NCBI GenBank assembly: GCA_023391635.1
Contig: JAEWAQ010000049.1
Location: 1-64,000, forward strand
DNA length: 64,000 nucleotides
Source: Bacillota bacterium
Lineage (GTDB): Bacteria > Bacillota > Bacilli > Paenibacillales > Paenibacillaceae
Reading direction: 5' to 3'
The notes under the pieces were generated by a model. The model had not been told where the DNA came from. It saw only the letters and a list, made by a program, of their open reading frames with translations, and ran no database searches. Below are positions 14,778 to 23,994 of this stretch, piece by piece. The position numbers and the translations under genes were made by a program. Within the stretch, counting starts at the first letter, position 1. Each line of letters opens with the position of its first letter.

Positions 14778-15830
14778 TTACGATTTCCGCGTTTTATACA
14801 AGAGGAAAACGAAATAAGGCGCGCCGATCGCCGCCGTGAATACGCCGGCGGGTATCTCGTATGGCGAGAATAGCGTCCGGCCGAGAAGATCCGCCAGCAT
14901 GACGAGCAGTCCGCCGATCAATGCCGTCGCCGGCAGCAGCGCCCCGAACGACGACCCAACCATGCGACGCGCGATGTGAGGCGCCATAAGCCCGACGAAG
15001 CCGATGTTTCCGCCGAAGGCGACGGCCCCGCCCGCGAGCGCCGTGCTTAAGAGCAATAACAGAAACCGGTCCCGCTGCACCCGGCTGCCGACTCCTACCG
15101 CCGTGCTGTCGTCCAGCCGTTGGACGTTCAGGCTGCGGATCGAGAATAGGCACAGCGCTAGCAGGACGATCGTCACCGGCGCGATGATCCGCACTTGCTC
15201 CCAGGTTGCCTTGCTGACCGATCCGGTGATCCATACGTTCGCTTGCGCGGCTTGGTAGATGGAACTCTTGATCATGAGCAGCGTCGTCAGCGACTGAGCG
15301 CACATCGCCAGCCCGATGCCGATCAACACGAGCCGGAAAGTAGAGGCCCCCTCCTTCTTCCACGCCAGCGCATAAACAAGCAAGCCTGCCGTCACGGCGC
15401 CGCATACGGCTGCGACGGGCATCCATCGGATGCTGACCGTCAAAGCGTTGTTCGTGTTGCTGAACAAGTACAGGAAAAGCACGACCGCAACGGACGCGCC
15501 GCTCGTGACGCCGATGATGTCCGGCGCGGCAAGCGGGTTGCGCACGATGCCTTGCAGAATCGCGCCGGCCGTTGCCAGGCCGATGCCGACCGCGAGCGCG
15601 AGCAGCACGCGCGGCAGCCGCAAGGAATGGACGATGAGAGTGTCCATCTCCCCGCCGTTTCCGATCAACGTTCGCAAGACCCGCATCGGGTTGATCCACG
15701 TCTCTCCGATGCCCGCACTAAGCATGATCGCAATCAACACAGCCAAGCACAGTGCGCCGGTTACCGCCATCGCCCTCATGTCCAGCTTCCATTGGGAACG
15801 CCCGATTCGAAGCGGGATATGCTTTCTCAT
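14778..15830 (-). CDS. FecCD-family iron-siderophore ABC permease (second subunit)
   Basis: A 350-residue BtuC/FecCD membrane protein with about ten predicted segments and the family motifs RLPRVLLALAVGIGLATAGA, QGIVRNPLAAPDIIGVTSGA and GFVGLMAPHIARRMVG. The true start is the ATG at 15830, overlapping the stop of the first permease by 4 bp (ATGA). An in-frame upstream extension lies inside the preceding gene and is not coding. With its partner it forms the channel for a ferric-siderophore importer. Confidence 0.92.
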   Translation of the reverse strand: MRKHIPLRIGRSQWKLDMRAMAVTGALCLAVLIAIMLSAGIGETWINPMRVLRTLIGNGGEMDTLIVHSLRLPRVLLALAVGIGLATAGAILQGIVRNPLAAPDIIGVTSGASVAVVLFLYLFSNTNNALTVSIRWMPVAAVCGAVTAGLLVYALAWKKEGASTFRLVLIGIGLAMCAQSLTTLLMIKSSIYQAAQANVWITGSVSKATWEQVRIIAPVTIVLLALCLFSIRSLNVQRLDDSTAVGVGSRVQRDRFLLLLLSTALAGGAVAFGGNIGFVGLMAPHIARRMVGSSFGALLPATALIGGLLVMLADLLGRTLFSPYEIPAGVFTAAIGAPYFVFLLYKTRKS

Positions 15831-16831
15831 TTGCCGACATACCCCCTGCGAGCGATGTAGAAGAAGATCGGAGTACCGATGAAAGCCGTCATGACCCCGA
15901 CAGGCACTTCTTCGGGCATGATAATGAACCGGGCGCCGATGTCGGCTGCGATCAGAAGAATGCTGCCCGCTATCGCGGTATAAGGAAGGAGCCACCTATG
16001 ATCGTTACCGACAAGATATCGGGCCAGATGCGGGACGACGATGCCGATGAATCCGACCGGACCCGCGATGGAGACGGCGCCGCCCGCAAGCAGCACGACC
16101 GCGATGGCAGCCGTTATTTTCAGTGCGCCCATCCGCAGTCCCAGCCCTCTGGCTACCCCCTCGCCCATCATGTAAACGTTCAGTTTCGGAGCGATCAGCA
16201 CGCTTATCAAGAAGGCAATCGCAAGGTATGGCCAGACGGAAACGAGCAACTCGAGTTTCCTTCCTTGTACGGATCCTGCCAGCCAGAAGAGCACCTGCTG
16301 AAGCACCGCTTCGTTCATGACCAGCATTCCCTGCGTCAATGATGAGAACAAGGCGGCGATGGCCGCTCCGGCCAATGTCAGCTTCAACGGCGTCATGCCA
16401 TCGCGTCCGATCGAGCCTACCCCGTATACGATGACAGCCGCGACTCCAGCGCCGGCGAAAGCCAGCCAGGCCAATCCCTGCAGAGAGTTGGCGTAGAATA
16501 GCGTAATGCCCGACACGACGAAAAAGCCGGCGCCTGCATTGATGCCCATAATGCCGGGAGACGCGAGCGGGTTCTTCGTCAACGTCTGCATGATAGCGCC
16601 GGCCGTCGCCAAGCTCGCGCCTACTACGGCGGCGATGATCGCCCGGGGCACGCGAACGTCGCGCACGATGATGTGCCCGTTGGAACCGTCGAACCGGGTG
16701 AATGCATCGTACGCGGTTTTCCAGCCGATATCCGTGTAGCCATAAATCACGCTGGCTGCCATCAGCAGCGCCACAAGCACGAGACCTGCCGCCAATCCGA
16801 TCGTTCTGCTTCGCTTAGTTAGAAATAGCAT
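15827..16831 (-). CDS. FecCD-family iron-siderophore ABC permease (first subunit)
   Basis: A 334-residue FecCD membrane protein with the motifs RVPRAIIAAVVGASLATAGA, MQTLTKNPLASPGIMGINAG and GFIGIVVPHLARYLVG. The ATG at 16831 has GGGAG 7 nt upstream; the in-frame TTG at 16855 has no RBS. It pairs with the permease at 14778-15830 and follows the binding protein by 108 bp. No ATP-binding subunit is encoded here, so an ATPase from elsewhere must energise the importer. Confidence 0.92.
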   Translation of the reverse strand: MLFLTKRSRTIGLAAGLVLVALLMAASVIYGYTDIGWKTAYDAFTRFDGSNGHIIVRDVRVPRAIIAAVVGASLATAGAIMQTLTKNPLASPGIMGINAGAGFFVVSGITLFYANSLQGLAWLAFAGAGVAAVIVYGVGSIGRDGMTPLKLTLAGAAIAALFSSLTQGMLVMNEAVLQQVLFWLAGSVQGRKLELLVSVWPYLAIAFLISVLIAPKLNVYMMGEGVARGLGLRMGALKITAAIAVVLLAGGAVSIAGPVGFIGIVVPHLARYLVGNDHRWLLPYTAIAGSILLIAADIGARFIIMPEEVPVGVMTAFIGTPIFFYIARRGYVGK

Positions 16832-16939
16832 GGCTAGACTCCCAGCGTCGTACAAATGATGTCGAAAACAAGCAAAACCAGGAAGTATTATACCATACCT
16901 CTCTGGTTTCGCCTTTAAAAGATAGACTGTATCGTTATC

Positions 16940-17956
16940 TTATTGACCAAGCAGAAATCCTTCCAACTGGTCCAGCATCAGTCCGGCCGCGACAACGCCG
17001 CCTGCCGTATTCCATACCGCGTCGCTCACCTCGTAGGCCTTACCGTTCTTCACCGCAGTCAAGTTCTGCCAGAGCGCGTCGCCGGTCCACTCCTTCGCGG
17101 TGTCGAGCGCCTTCTGATCGCCGCCGGGCGCATAAGTGAAGTAGAACAGCAAGTCGGCATCCATCTTCGGGATCGCTTCCTTGCCGACCTCGAGCGAGAA
17201 GTTGCCGAGCTTGTTGTCCGGCTTGAACATCTCCTTCTGCTGTTCGGCGCGCTTGAAGCCCAATTGATCGAAAATGACGCCCGAGAACGAATCCGTGTAA
17301 TAGATATAGGAAGTTCCGGCCAGGAAACGTACGACGGATACGGACAGATTCGCCTTGTCTCCCAGATTGCCTTTCAGCGCCGCAACTTTGTCGTCGAATT
17401 GCTTCAGCACCTCTTGGCCCTTCGCTTCTTGATTAATCGCCTTGGAGTAGAGAGCGAAGTTTTTCTTCCACTGTCCGGTCAGCGTCTCGGAGAAGACGGT
17501 CGGCGCGATGGCCTTCAGCTTGTCGTAGATCGCTTCCTGGCGCACCTTGTTCCCGATGATCAGGTCCGGCTTGAGCGCTACGATCTTCTCCAGATTCACT
17601 TCCAGTTCCGTCCCGACAAGTTCCACGCCTTCCATCCGATCCTTGATGTGGTCATACCAAGGATCGCCGAGCCACGACTTCACGGCCCCTACGGGCTTGA
17701 TCCCCATCGCCAGCAGCGCTTCGGTCCCTTCGTTGGTCAAGATCACGATACGCTGCGGATTGGCCGGCACCGGCGTCTCTCCCATCGCATGCTGGATCGT
17801 GATCGTCTGCGCATCGGCGCTTGCCGACGGACTAGCCGCTGATTGCGACGGTGTCGCCGCGGGTGTATTGTTGTTGCTGCCGCACGCGGCCAGCAAGATG
17901 AAGCTGAACAGGATGACGAGTGAAAACAGTTGCTTTGTCTTTGCGAATGAATGCAC
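16940..17956 (-). CDS. Iron-siderophore ABC transporter substrate-binding lipoprotein
   Basis: A 338-residue class III periplasmic-binding-type lipoprotein. After a basic, hydrophobic signal the lipobox LLAAC gives the lipidated Cys, followed by a Ser/Ala/Thr/Pro linker. The binding domain shows RIVILTNEGTEALLAMGIKP and LKPDLIIGNK, typical of FecB/FhuD proteins. The GTG at 17956 is preferred: AGGGGG lies 6 nt upstream. A Fur-type box lies upstream at 17986-18000, so iron starvation should induce this gene and the two permeases and MFS gene behind it. Confidence 0.92.
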   Translation of the reverse strand: MHSFAKTKQLFSLVILFSFILLAACGSNNNTPAATPSQSAASPSASADAQTITIQHAMGETPVPANPQRIVILTNEGTEALLAMGIKPVGAVKSWLGDPWYDHIKDRMEGVELVGTELEVNLEKIVALKPDLIIGNKVRQEAIYDKLKAIAPTVFSETLTGQWKKNFALYSKAINQEAKGQEVLKQFDDKVAALKGNLGDKANLSVSVVRFLAGTSYIYYTDSFSGVIFDQLGFKRAEQQKEMFKPDNKLGNFSLEVGKEAIPKMDADLLFYFTYAPGGDQKALDTAKEWTGDALWQNLTAVKNGKAYEVSDAVWNTAGGVVAAGLMLDQLEGFLLGQ

Positions 17957-17985
17957 GTTGATCCCCCTAGATGATGTCAATATAC

Positions 17986-18000
17986 TGAGAATGAATATCA
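17986..18000. promoter_or_regulatory. Fur box
   Basis: TGAGAATGAATATCA matches the Bacillus 7-1-7 Fur consensus TGATAATNATTATCA at 12 of 14 defined positions. It lies about 30 nt upstream of the binding-protein start, in the promoter zone. Confidence 0.7.
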
Positions 18001-18083
18001 TTGCCAGTCACATTGTAGGGCAATCATGACCGGCTGTCAACCAAGAGCCCTGATCGGTTGCGACTATCCGACGATACACAAAC

Positions 18084-18112
18084 GCCCGCTCCCCGTTTGC
18101 ACGGAAGCGGGC
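18084..18112 (-). terminator. Hairpin terminator after the FecR-domain gene
   Basis: GCCCGCT and AGCGGGC arms (7 bp) around a 15-nt loop. On the minus strand the stem is followed by GTTTGTGT. It lies about 30 nt past the stop at 18145. Confidence 0.6.
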
Positions 18113-18144
18113 CGATTCGGTGACGCAATGGATCGTTGGCGGTC

Positions 18145-20886
18145 TCAATTGCCCGATCCGAACGGCGCGCCATAGTAGACTTCCAGTTCGACAACGCCGA
18201 CGGACGCATGGCCATTCGTGAATGTGACACGCAACTTGGATGCGATGACCGTATCGAAAGTAGCCGTGTTCAACGTATTGGCCGGTGTCGCAGAACCCTG
18301 CTCAGCGGCTTCCGGCGTCGCAGGGCTTAACGTCAAGCCCGATACATCGTGCCAATCATCACCATCGACAGAATACTCGATACGATAGCTGGCCGGGGGC
18401 TGCACGCCTCCCTGCAAACCTTCGCTAAATAGATAAAGATCAACTCGGTTCCAGGCCTTCCGCGATCCGAAATCGACGACGAGCCAGTCCTGACCGATCC
18501 CGCCTCCGTAATTCGTCCACCTGTCATGCGGGTTATTTCCAAAATCAATCTTGCCATTCACCACATTGTACGGGAAGTCGTCTGCATCGGCGAAATAATA
18601 GGATTCCGAAACATTCGGATAAGGCTGTTGGCCTTGCTGTTGTCCTAATGTCGGATTCAGTGCGATATTGTATCCCTCCACCGCCGCAACCACCGTGTAA
18701 TCCTGCGTCGTGCCATTTTCCGCCGTCACGGTGTAGGTCACGGGAGACTCGAAGCTTTGCATCGTCCCCGAATCCGGCGACACGCTCGCCCCGTCGTAGC
18801 CAATCGTCGGCTCCAGCGCCGTCAAAACCGTGCCATACGGCAAGACGAGCAGGATTGTCTTGCTGTCTTCATAGACGGCGCCTGTCACCGTCTGCCCTTG
18901 TCCTACGTAAACATCGAAAGACGTAATCGACTTCTTGTCCGAAAGTGTACGCTCCACCGTGAACGTATAAGTCTGGGGCGGCGAATAGCCTTGCTTGTTC
19001 GCCGTAATCTGAATTTCATTCGTCCCGATGAACAGCGGCACCTCGAACGGGACGCCAGGCGCGGGCGACGGCATAACCGGCGACATCTGGCCACCCTGGA
19101 TTCCCGCTTTCGCGCTGATCGTCAAGCCGCCATCAGCCGCGCCGAACGTCATGGAGATGGAAGACTTGTCTACAGGACTCAGGGTATACGCGAATTGTCC
19201 CGGATCGAATGCCGCAAGCCCTTCGACCGTCACATCCGAAGCATTCACCAAATAAGGCGCGCGAACCGCGTTCACGGTGTACGTCTTCGTCGCCGCTCCG
19301 TCCTCGGCGGTCACGACGATCACGACTTGCGTCGTACTGCCCGCTGCGCCAAGCGGCACGGCGGCCCAACCGGAGAACGGCGATCCGTTCACGACCACGG
19401 TCGCTCCCTGGTGGGCGGCAACCGGCTGGACGATCAATTCGGACGTCGTATTCGGCACCGGTTCAGCCGAATAGTCTGTCTGCGCCGGATCGAACCCGGA
19501 CTGCAGGTCGACGTATACGATCGAATCATCCGCTAGCAAATACCCGATCCCCAGATTCGCCAGTTCCGCATTAGCGGACTTTTCCGGCGGCGGGCTATCC
19601 GAAGGTGAAGGCGTTGGCGTCGCAGTCTCCGAAGGCGTCTGAGCAGCGCCCTGCGTCGGCGACGGACTTGACCCCCTGTCCTTCGCTTCCGTCTCGCGGT
19701 TCTGCTTGTCGGCATCGAACCGCGATTTCTCCGCTTCCGTCAGCTTCGTTTCGTATTCCTGCCTCGCATTCTCCCGCTTCTTGTCCTTCTCTTGCCGATT
19801 CGCCTCTTCCTTGGCTATGCGCGCCATCTCCAACTGTCGAAGCAGCGTCTCCTTCGCCTTGCGGTCGGCTGCTTCTTGCTGCTTGCGGATTTCGGCTTGC
19901 GATGCGACGGCCTCTTCCTTCCGCTGTTGTTCCAACTGCCGCTGCCTCTCTTGTTCCGTGAGCGTCAACGTATTCCTGCCGGGGTCGATCACGATGCCAG
20001 ACTGGTTGTTCACTTCGGTAATAATCCGATCCAGCCGTTCCTGCGTCAGCAATCCGCTTTTTACCGCCTGACTTGCGATGCCGCCCAGCAGATTGTCCGT
20101 ATTCGACTTGAACCGGGCCAAATCCTCATCCGACACGCCCAGCTCGGCCGGAAGGCCATCTCGTCCATAACGCTCGATGAATTGCTCATTCTCCAGCATG
20201 ATCGCGGCGGCGCTCTCCAGAATCGCCGCGACGATGTCGGCATTCGTCCGGCTCATCAACCGCTCCAGATCGACCGGCGCAATCGTGATCTCCTCGTCAT
20301 CGGTGAACAAAGCGTTTTGCGTCGGATGCACCTGCCTGGATTGCCCGTCTTCGCCGACTGTGGCGGAAGCCGATACGACGCCTGCGGCAACCGTCAAATG
20401 CGTAGCTCCCGATTCCGGATCGACGGTCACGAGCAGATGCGTCCCCCGCACGCCCATGATGGCCGTCGGCGTCTGCAGCGTGAACTCGTCGTCCTTCGTC
20501 TCGATCGACTTGACGTCTACCCACGCGGATCCGCTCCACATGCTGACCTTCGTGCTCGTCCCCTTGGCGTGACTAAGCTTGGAGAACGTCAGCGTCGTAT
20601 TCGCCGCAACCGTCATCCGGTCGTCCTCGGAAGAGCCGTTCGCGAATTGCAGCACCGCGGAACTGTCCGCTCCCGTCTGCAAAATATCGCCCTGGTTCAG
20701 ACTCATTTTGTCGAACGCCTTGAACGACTTGGAGCCGCCGGACTTCTTCACCGTCACGGTGCCCTTCCATTCCTTCACGATCGCTACGCGGGATGTAGCC
20801 GCCGATGCATCGCGCGAGAATGCGCCGGCCAGCGGCATCGCGACGAGCAGCGCCAGCAGCGCATGTATGATGGTTCTTCGGAACAT
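18145..20886 (-). CDS. Secreted multidomain protein: FecR, coiled coil, cadherin-like and F5/8-type C domains
   Basis: A 913-residue secreted protein. The signal peptide ends near DASAAT. A FecR-type domain follows (about 30-170, with NQGDILQTGADSSAVLQFAN and TPTAIMGVRGTHL). Then come a helical stretch, a highly charged Glu/Lys/Gln-rich coiled coil (about 325-430), a Ser/Pro/Thr linker, cadherin-like beta-sandwich domains (ATVVVNGSPFSG, YTVNAVRAPY), a second pair with VTYTVTAENGTTQDYTV, and a C-terminal discoidin/F5-8C carbohydrate-binding-type domain (about 760-905, WLVVDFGSRKAWNRVDLYLF). The ATG at 20886 has GGAGGGG upstream. There is no membrane anchor or sigma partner, so this FecR domain is structural rather than an anti-sigma regulator. 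A role in cell-surface or polysaccharide binding is likely. Confidence 0.85.
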   Translation of the reverse strand: MFRRTIIHALLALLVAMPLAGAFSRDASAATSRVAIVKEWKGTVTVKKSGGSKSFKAFDKMSLNQGDILQTGADSSAVLQFANGSSEDDRMTVAANTTLTFSKLSHAKGTSTKVSMWSGSAWVDVKSIETKDDEFTLQTPTAIMGVRGTHLLVTVDPESGATHLTVAAGVVSASATVGEDGQSRQVHPTQNALFTDDEEITIAPVDLERLMSRTNADIVAAILESAAAIMLENEQFIERYGRDGLPAELGVSDEDLARFKSNTDNLLGGIASQAVKSGLLTQERLDRIITEVNNQSGIVIDPGRNTLTLTEQERQRQLEQQRKEEAVASQAEIRKQQEAADRKAKETLLRQLEMARIAKEEANRQEKDKKRENARQEYETKLTEAEKSRFDADKQNRETEAKDRGSSPSPTQGAAQTPSETATPTPSPSDSPPPEKSANAELANLGIGYLLADDSIVYVDLQSGFDPAQTDYSAEPVPNTTSELIVQPVAAHQGATVVVNGSPFSGWAAVPLGAAGSTTQVVIVVTAEDGAATKTYTVNAVRAPYLVNASDVTVEGLAAFDPGQFAYTLSPVDKSSISMTFGAADGGLTISAKAGIQGGQMSPVMPSPAPGVPFEVPLFIGTNEIQITANKQGYSPPQTYTFTVERTLSDKKSITSFDVYVGQGQTVTGAVYEDSKTILLVLPYGTVLTALEPTIGYDGASVSPDSGTMQSFESPVTYTVTAENGTTQDYTVVAAVEGYNIALNPTLGQQQGQQPYPNVSESYYFADADDFPYNVVNGKIDFGNNPHDRWTNYGGGIGQDWLVVDFGSRKAWNRVDLYLFSEGLQGGVQPPASYRIEYSVDGDDWHDVSGLTLSPATPEAAEQGSATPANTLNTATFDTVIASKLRVTFTNGHASVGVVELEVYYGAPFGSGN

Positions 20887-21056
20887 GATGCCCCTCCATT
20901 CTTGATCGCCCGATGGCGTAAAACCCCATTTTCGCCCAACTTTCTTCATCATAATTGCGCTCCGTGTCAAAACGATGTCGAACGGGTCGGGTTGTCAATT
21001 AAACGCAAAGAAGCCCTCCGGCCAGGGAGGGACTTCATTTCGCCGCAACGGGCATA

Positions 21057-21080
21057 TGATCCGATTGTCCCTTCGGATCA
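21057..21080. repeat. Hairpin in the intergenic gap
   Basis: TGATCCG and CGGATCA arms (7 bp) with a 10-nt spacer. A looser GAAG/CTTC-flanked hairpin lies at about 21010-21037. The gap 20887-21143 otherwise holds only the terminator at 21100-21140 and the promoter region of the FecR-domain gene. Confidence 0.4.
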
Positions 21081-21099
21081 CTGAGCGCTATATAAAGCC

Positions 21100-21140
21100 A
21101 AGAAGCCAATCACCCGTGCCTGCGGGCCGATTGGCTTCTT
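21100..21140 (-). terminator. Intrinsic terminator after the DUF4091 gene
   Basis: Perfect 12-bp arms AAGAAGCCAATC and GATTGGCTTCTT with a 17-nt loop, 4 nt past the stop at 21144. The strong stem could insulate both sides. Confidence 0.8.
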
Positions 21141-21143
21141 CCT

Positions 21144-22820
21144 TTAGACTGCCTGTCTTGCATCCCTAATCGCTGCATTAATCCGTTCCCGCATGCCGAG
21201 CACCTGGTCGATCCCGGCCGGATACCGGCTGAACGTCAACGGCTCCGCCAGCCCTTCCTCCAGTAACTCCAGCGTCTTCTCCCTGCCGGCGAGCGATTCC
21301 AGCAGTTCCAGTGCGCGCAGGTCCTGCAGCGCTTCGCGGAATACTTCCCAGCGAATCGAATCCAGCGGACCGGCTTCTCCCGGATAGACGGCAAAGGCAT
21401 CGCCAGACGGAAACGCGCAGTCCGCATCGGTGACGCGGAACGGGTCGATCGGCCGCGCGGAATATTGGCTGTACCAGAAGTTGTAGCCCCAATGCAGGAA
21501 TCCCTGGATGCCGAACTTGTACAGCTGCGCCCCGAGAATCCGGTTACGTGCCGACGGCAGCGCGAAGAAGCGGTTGGACACTTCCCGATGCTGGCCGCAG
21601 CAATAATAGGTCCACAGCGGATCCACTTGCTGTTCGAGGAACGGCTCGATATGGTCATTCGCCGGTACGGGAATGTCCACCAACCCTAGCTTGTAAAATT
21701 CGTAATCCGACAGCGCGTCCAGGAATTTGAAGCCCTGCAGGTGCTGTTTCAAGATCTCGCTGGCCGTGCGATAGCTGTCCAGATGATTCATATGCGGCTC
21801 ATCGGATACATGGAAGTAGACTTGCTCTTCGATGCCCTGAGCGCGAATGAATGCGACCAGCGCCGGCAGGAATTGCTCCAGGAAAGCTCGATACTCCTCG
21901 CCGCCCGCATCCGTCTCCCAGCCGAAAATTCGCTTCGTCCCGCCATCCGTGCGCGCCACGATTTTCGGCGCATGCGCGGCACCCCATTGCGTGAACAGGT
22001 GGGACATCTCGTAATACTGCACGCCCACGCGCTTGCACATGGCAACCCAACGCTCAAGCAAGCTGAAGTCGAAACGATATTCGCGGGGGCCTGCTTGCTC
22101 CACGCCAACCAATTGCACGGTCGGACGCTCGCCCCCGACGGCGGTATCGAGCGGCGGCGTGAACAGCGGCGTCAGCAGCATGTTCACCCCATGCCGCACC
22201 GCATTGCTCGCATAAGCCTCGATCAATCGCCAATGTTCTTCGCTGAAAACGTCGACGTCATACTGGGTAGCGATACAGTCGCAATGGAACCATTCGGTAT
22301 GGATCAGCCGCTGCGTCGGCAGATCGGCCGGGACGACATCCAGCGTGAACTCTTCTTGTCCGAGCAATTGGCCCTCGCGATCCGCGAATTTTACCGTAAT
22401 CCCGTAGGAGGCCGCACCGTCTATTCCCATCTCCTCCTGCGCAGGCAGAGCGATCGTAACCCAGACCGAACGCCACTGCCGCTGAACGGCATGCACGCCT
22501 TGCTCCGGCGGGAGCAGCAAGTCCGGATACAGCCCCGGCGTGGTGCGCAAATAGCCCGAGTCCGGATCGGCGAACGTCGGCATATCCGACGGAGACAAGG
22601 CCACCGATCGGACTTCGGCCCAAGGCTGCAATTCCGACTCCACCGTCACTTGCAGGAATTTGGTCAATGCGGAAGAGCGAAAAGCGACCTGAAAAGCGAA
22701 AGCTTCTCCCCACAAGGCTGTTCCTCTGTTGACTGCCTGATCGTGAAGCTCAGCATCGGCGAATACTTTGCTGAGCGAGCTTAGACAACGCGTCTCCAAC
22801 CTGGCTGGTACGTCGGTCAT
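21144..22820 (-). CDS. DUF4091 domain protein, glycoside-hydrolase-like
   Basis: A 558-residue cytoplasmic-looking protein without a signal peptide. A beta-rich N-terminal half (to about 180) is followed by a TIM-barrel-like region with HTEWFHCDCIA, NMLLTPLFTPPLD, YEMSHLFTQWGAAHAP, YFHVSDEPHMNHLDSY and HWGYNFWYSQYS. These are features of DUF4091 proteins, a family resembling glycoside hydrolases. The acidic residues in the DEP and EMSH strands are candidate catalytic residues. GGTGGAG lies 5 nt before the ATG. The divergent AraC regulator at 22972 probably controls it. Confidence 0.85.
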   Translation of the reverse strand: MTDVPARLETRCLSSLSKVFADAELHDQAVNRGTALWGEAFAFQVAFRSSALTKFLQVTVESELQPWAEVRSVALSPSDMPTFADPDSGYLRTTPGLYPDLLLPPEQGVHAVQRQWRSVWVTIALPAQEEMGIDGAASYGITVKFADREGQLLGQEEFTLDVVPADLPTQRLIHTEWFHCDCIATQYDVDVFSEEHWRLIEAYASNAVRHGVNMLLTPLFTPPLDTAVGGERPTVQLVGVEQAGPREYRFDFSLLERWVAMCKRVGVQYYEMSHLFTQWGAAHAPKIVARTDGGTKRIFGWETDAGGEEYRAFLEQFLPALVAFIRAQGIEEQVYFHVSDEPHMNHLDSYRTASEILKQHLQGFKFLDALSDYEFYKLGLVDIPVPANDHIEPFLEQQVDPLWTYYCCGQHREVSNRFFALPSARNRILGAQLYKFGIQGFLHWGYNFWYSQYSARPIDPFRVTDADCAFPSGDAFAVYPGEAGPLDSIRWEVFREALQDLRALELLESLAGREKTLELLEEGLAEPLTFSRYPAGIDQVLGMRERINAAIRDARQAV

Positions 22821-22909
22821 AATATCTCCACCTTTGCTCTTGTTGGCTTCATCTTAACAATCCTCGGGCTGTCTATCAATCCGAATATATTAGCTTAACT
22901 ATAACGATA

Positions 22910-22938
22910 TTGACATAACCCGGTTAGCGGGATTTAAT
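22910..22938 (+). promoter_or_regulatory. Sigma-A-type promoter of the AraC regulator
   Basis: TTGACA (22910-22915), a 17-nt spacer and TTTAAT (22933-22938). This is a near-consensus vegetative promoter, 34 nt before the GTG start at 22972. Confidence 0.65.
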
Positions 22939-22971
22939 GAGATTAGTCGTAGGCAGAGGGAGAGAACAGAA

Positions 22972-23841
22972 GTGAAGCAAGGCTCGTTCGCATTCCGATA
23001 TACCGAAGCGCTTCCTTATATGCTGCTCGATACGATCGGCTGGCAGAGCGCGGATTCTCCGCAGTATCGCAACGACGGACAAGCACGCACGGATCGCGGA
23101 CATATCATTTTCCAGTATACCCTCAGTGGGGAAGGTTGTATCGAGTTGGATGGCCAAACGCACAGATTGCCTGCGGGAACGGCGTTCGCCATCACCATCC
23201 CGAGCGCTCACCGATACTATTATGCCGCCCAGAGCAAGCAGCCGTGGGAATTCGCCTGGCTGAACGCCAAAGGCGAGGATGCCAGGCGCCTATGGGAGCG
23301 GATCATCGAACGGGAAGGCAACCTGCTGCGTATCGGCGCGAATGCTGCTCCGATGGCGAGATTCTGGGACCTGTATCGGGCCGTGTCCGAGGAGCGGCTC
23401 TCGGATTCGGCCGAACTGTCCGCCATGCTATACCGGTTTATGCTCTCACTATTGACGCCGGACACCGCATCCACTGCCCCAAGCCCGGGCAGCAGCTCCA
23501 TCGTAAACCGGGCAAAGCGCTACATGCGGGACAACTACGCGCTCCCTCTGACGCTCGAGGAGATCGCGGCTCACAGCGGCGTCTCGCGGGAGTACTTATG
23601 CAGACTGTTTCGCAAGAACGATCTGGCCTCTCCGCTCGAATTCCTGCGCCGCCGGAGGGTGGAAGCCGCCGTCACCATGCTGCGCGCCACCGACCTGAGC
23701 GCCCAGGACATCGGCATGCGCTGCGGCTTCGGCAGCCCCAGCTATTTCAGCAAAACTTTCCGCCTGTACCTGGGGCTGTCCCCCAGCGAATATCGGGCGC
23801 AGCGGCTCGATTATCCGTTCGACACGATCTTCCTGGAATGA
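22972..23841 (+). CDS. AraC-family transcriptional regulator
   Basis: A 289-residue regulator: an N-terminal cupin-like sensor (about 1-150, with QYTLSGEGCIELDGQTHRLP and SAHRYYYA) and a C-terminal pair of HTH motifs (about 185-280, LTLEEIAAHSGVSREYLCRL and IGMRCGFGSPSYFSKTFRLY). GTG start with GGGAGAG about 10 nt upstream. It is divergent from the DUF4091 gene, so it probably senses a sugar and controls that gene. Confidence 0.92.
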   Translation: MKQGSFAFRYTEALPYMLLDTIGWQSADSPQYRNDGQARTDRGHIIFQYTLSGEGCIELDGQTHRLPAGTAFAITIPSAHRYYYAAQSKQPWEFAWLNAKGEDARRLWERIIEREGNLLRIGANAAPMARFWDLYRAVSEERLSDSAELSAMLYRFMLSLLTPDTASTAPSPGSSSIVNRAKRYMRDNYALPLTLEEIAAHSGVSREYLCRLFRKNDLASPLEFLRRRRVEAAVTMLRATDLSAQDIGMRCGFGSPSYFSKTFRLYLGLSPSEYRAQRLDYPFDTIFLE

Positions 23842-23883
23842 AGCCTGATATGACAATATTTTTCTCCCAACAAAAATATGCGG

Positions 23884-23918
23884 CAATCGACTTCAAATGT
23901 CGATTGATGTGGTATAAT
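23884..23918 (+). promoter_or_regulatory. Extended -10 promoter with operator dyad, ABC exporter pair
   Basis: TATAAT at 23913-23918 is preceded by TGG (extended -10). Just upstream is a perfect 8-bp dyad, CAATCGAC (23884-23891) and GTCGATTG (23899-23906), spaced by 7 nt. A repressor bound there would cover the -35 region. Drug- or signal-induced control of the exporter is the likely use. Confidence 0.6.
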
Positions 23919-23994
23919 CACTTCGTTTATTGGACGAATCAAGCTTGGGAATTGACAGCAAGATTAACAGTACTTACAGAAGCTGGTGGTATGA

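Noticed and set aside
14778..15995. Longer N-terminal form of the second siderophore permease (55 extra residues)
   Set aside because: The extension lies inside the first permease gene and the ATGA overlap gives a clear start at 15830.
22821..22971. Riboswitch or T-box leaders in long intergenic gaps
   Set aside because: No conserved T-box (TGGNACC) or riboswitch core was seen here or in other gaps; promoters and dyads explain the spaces.
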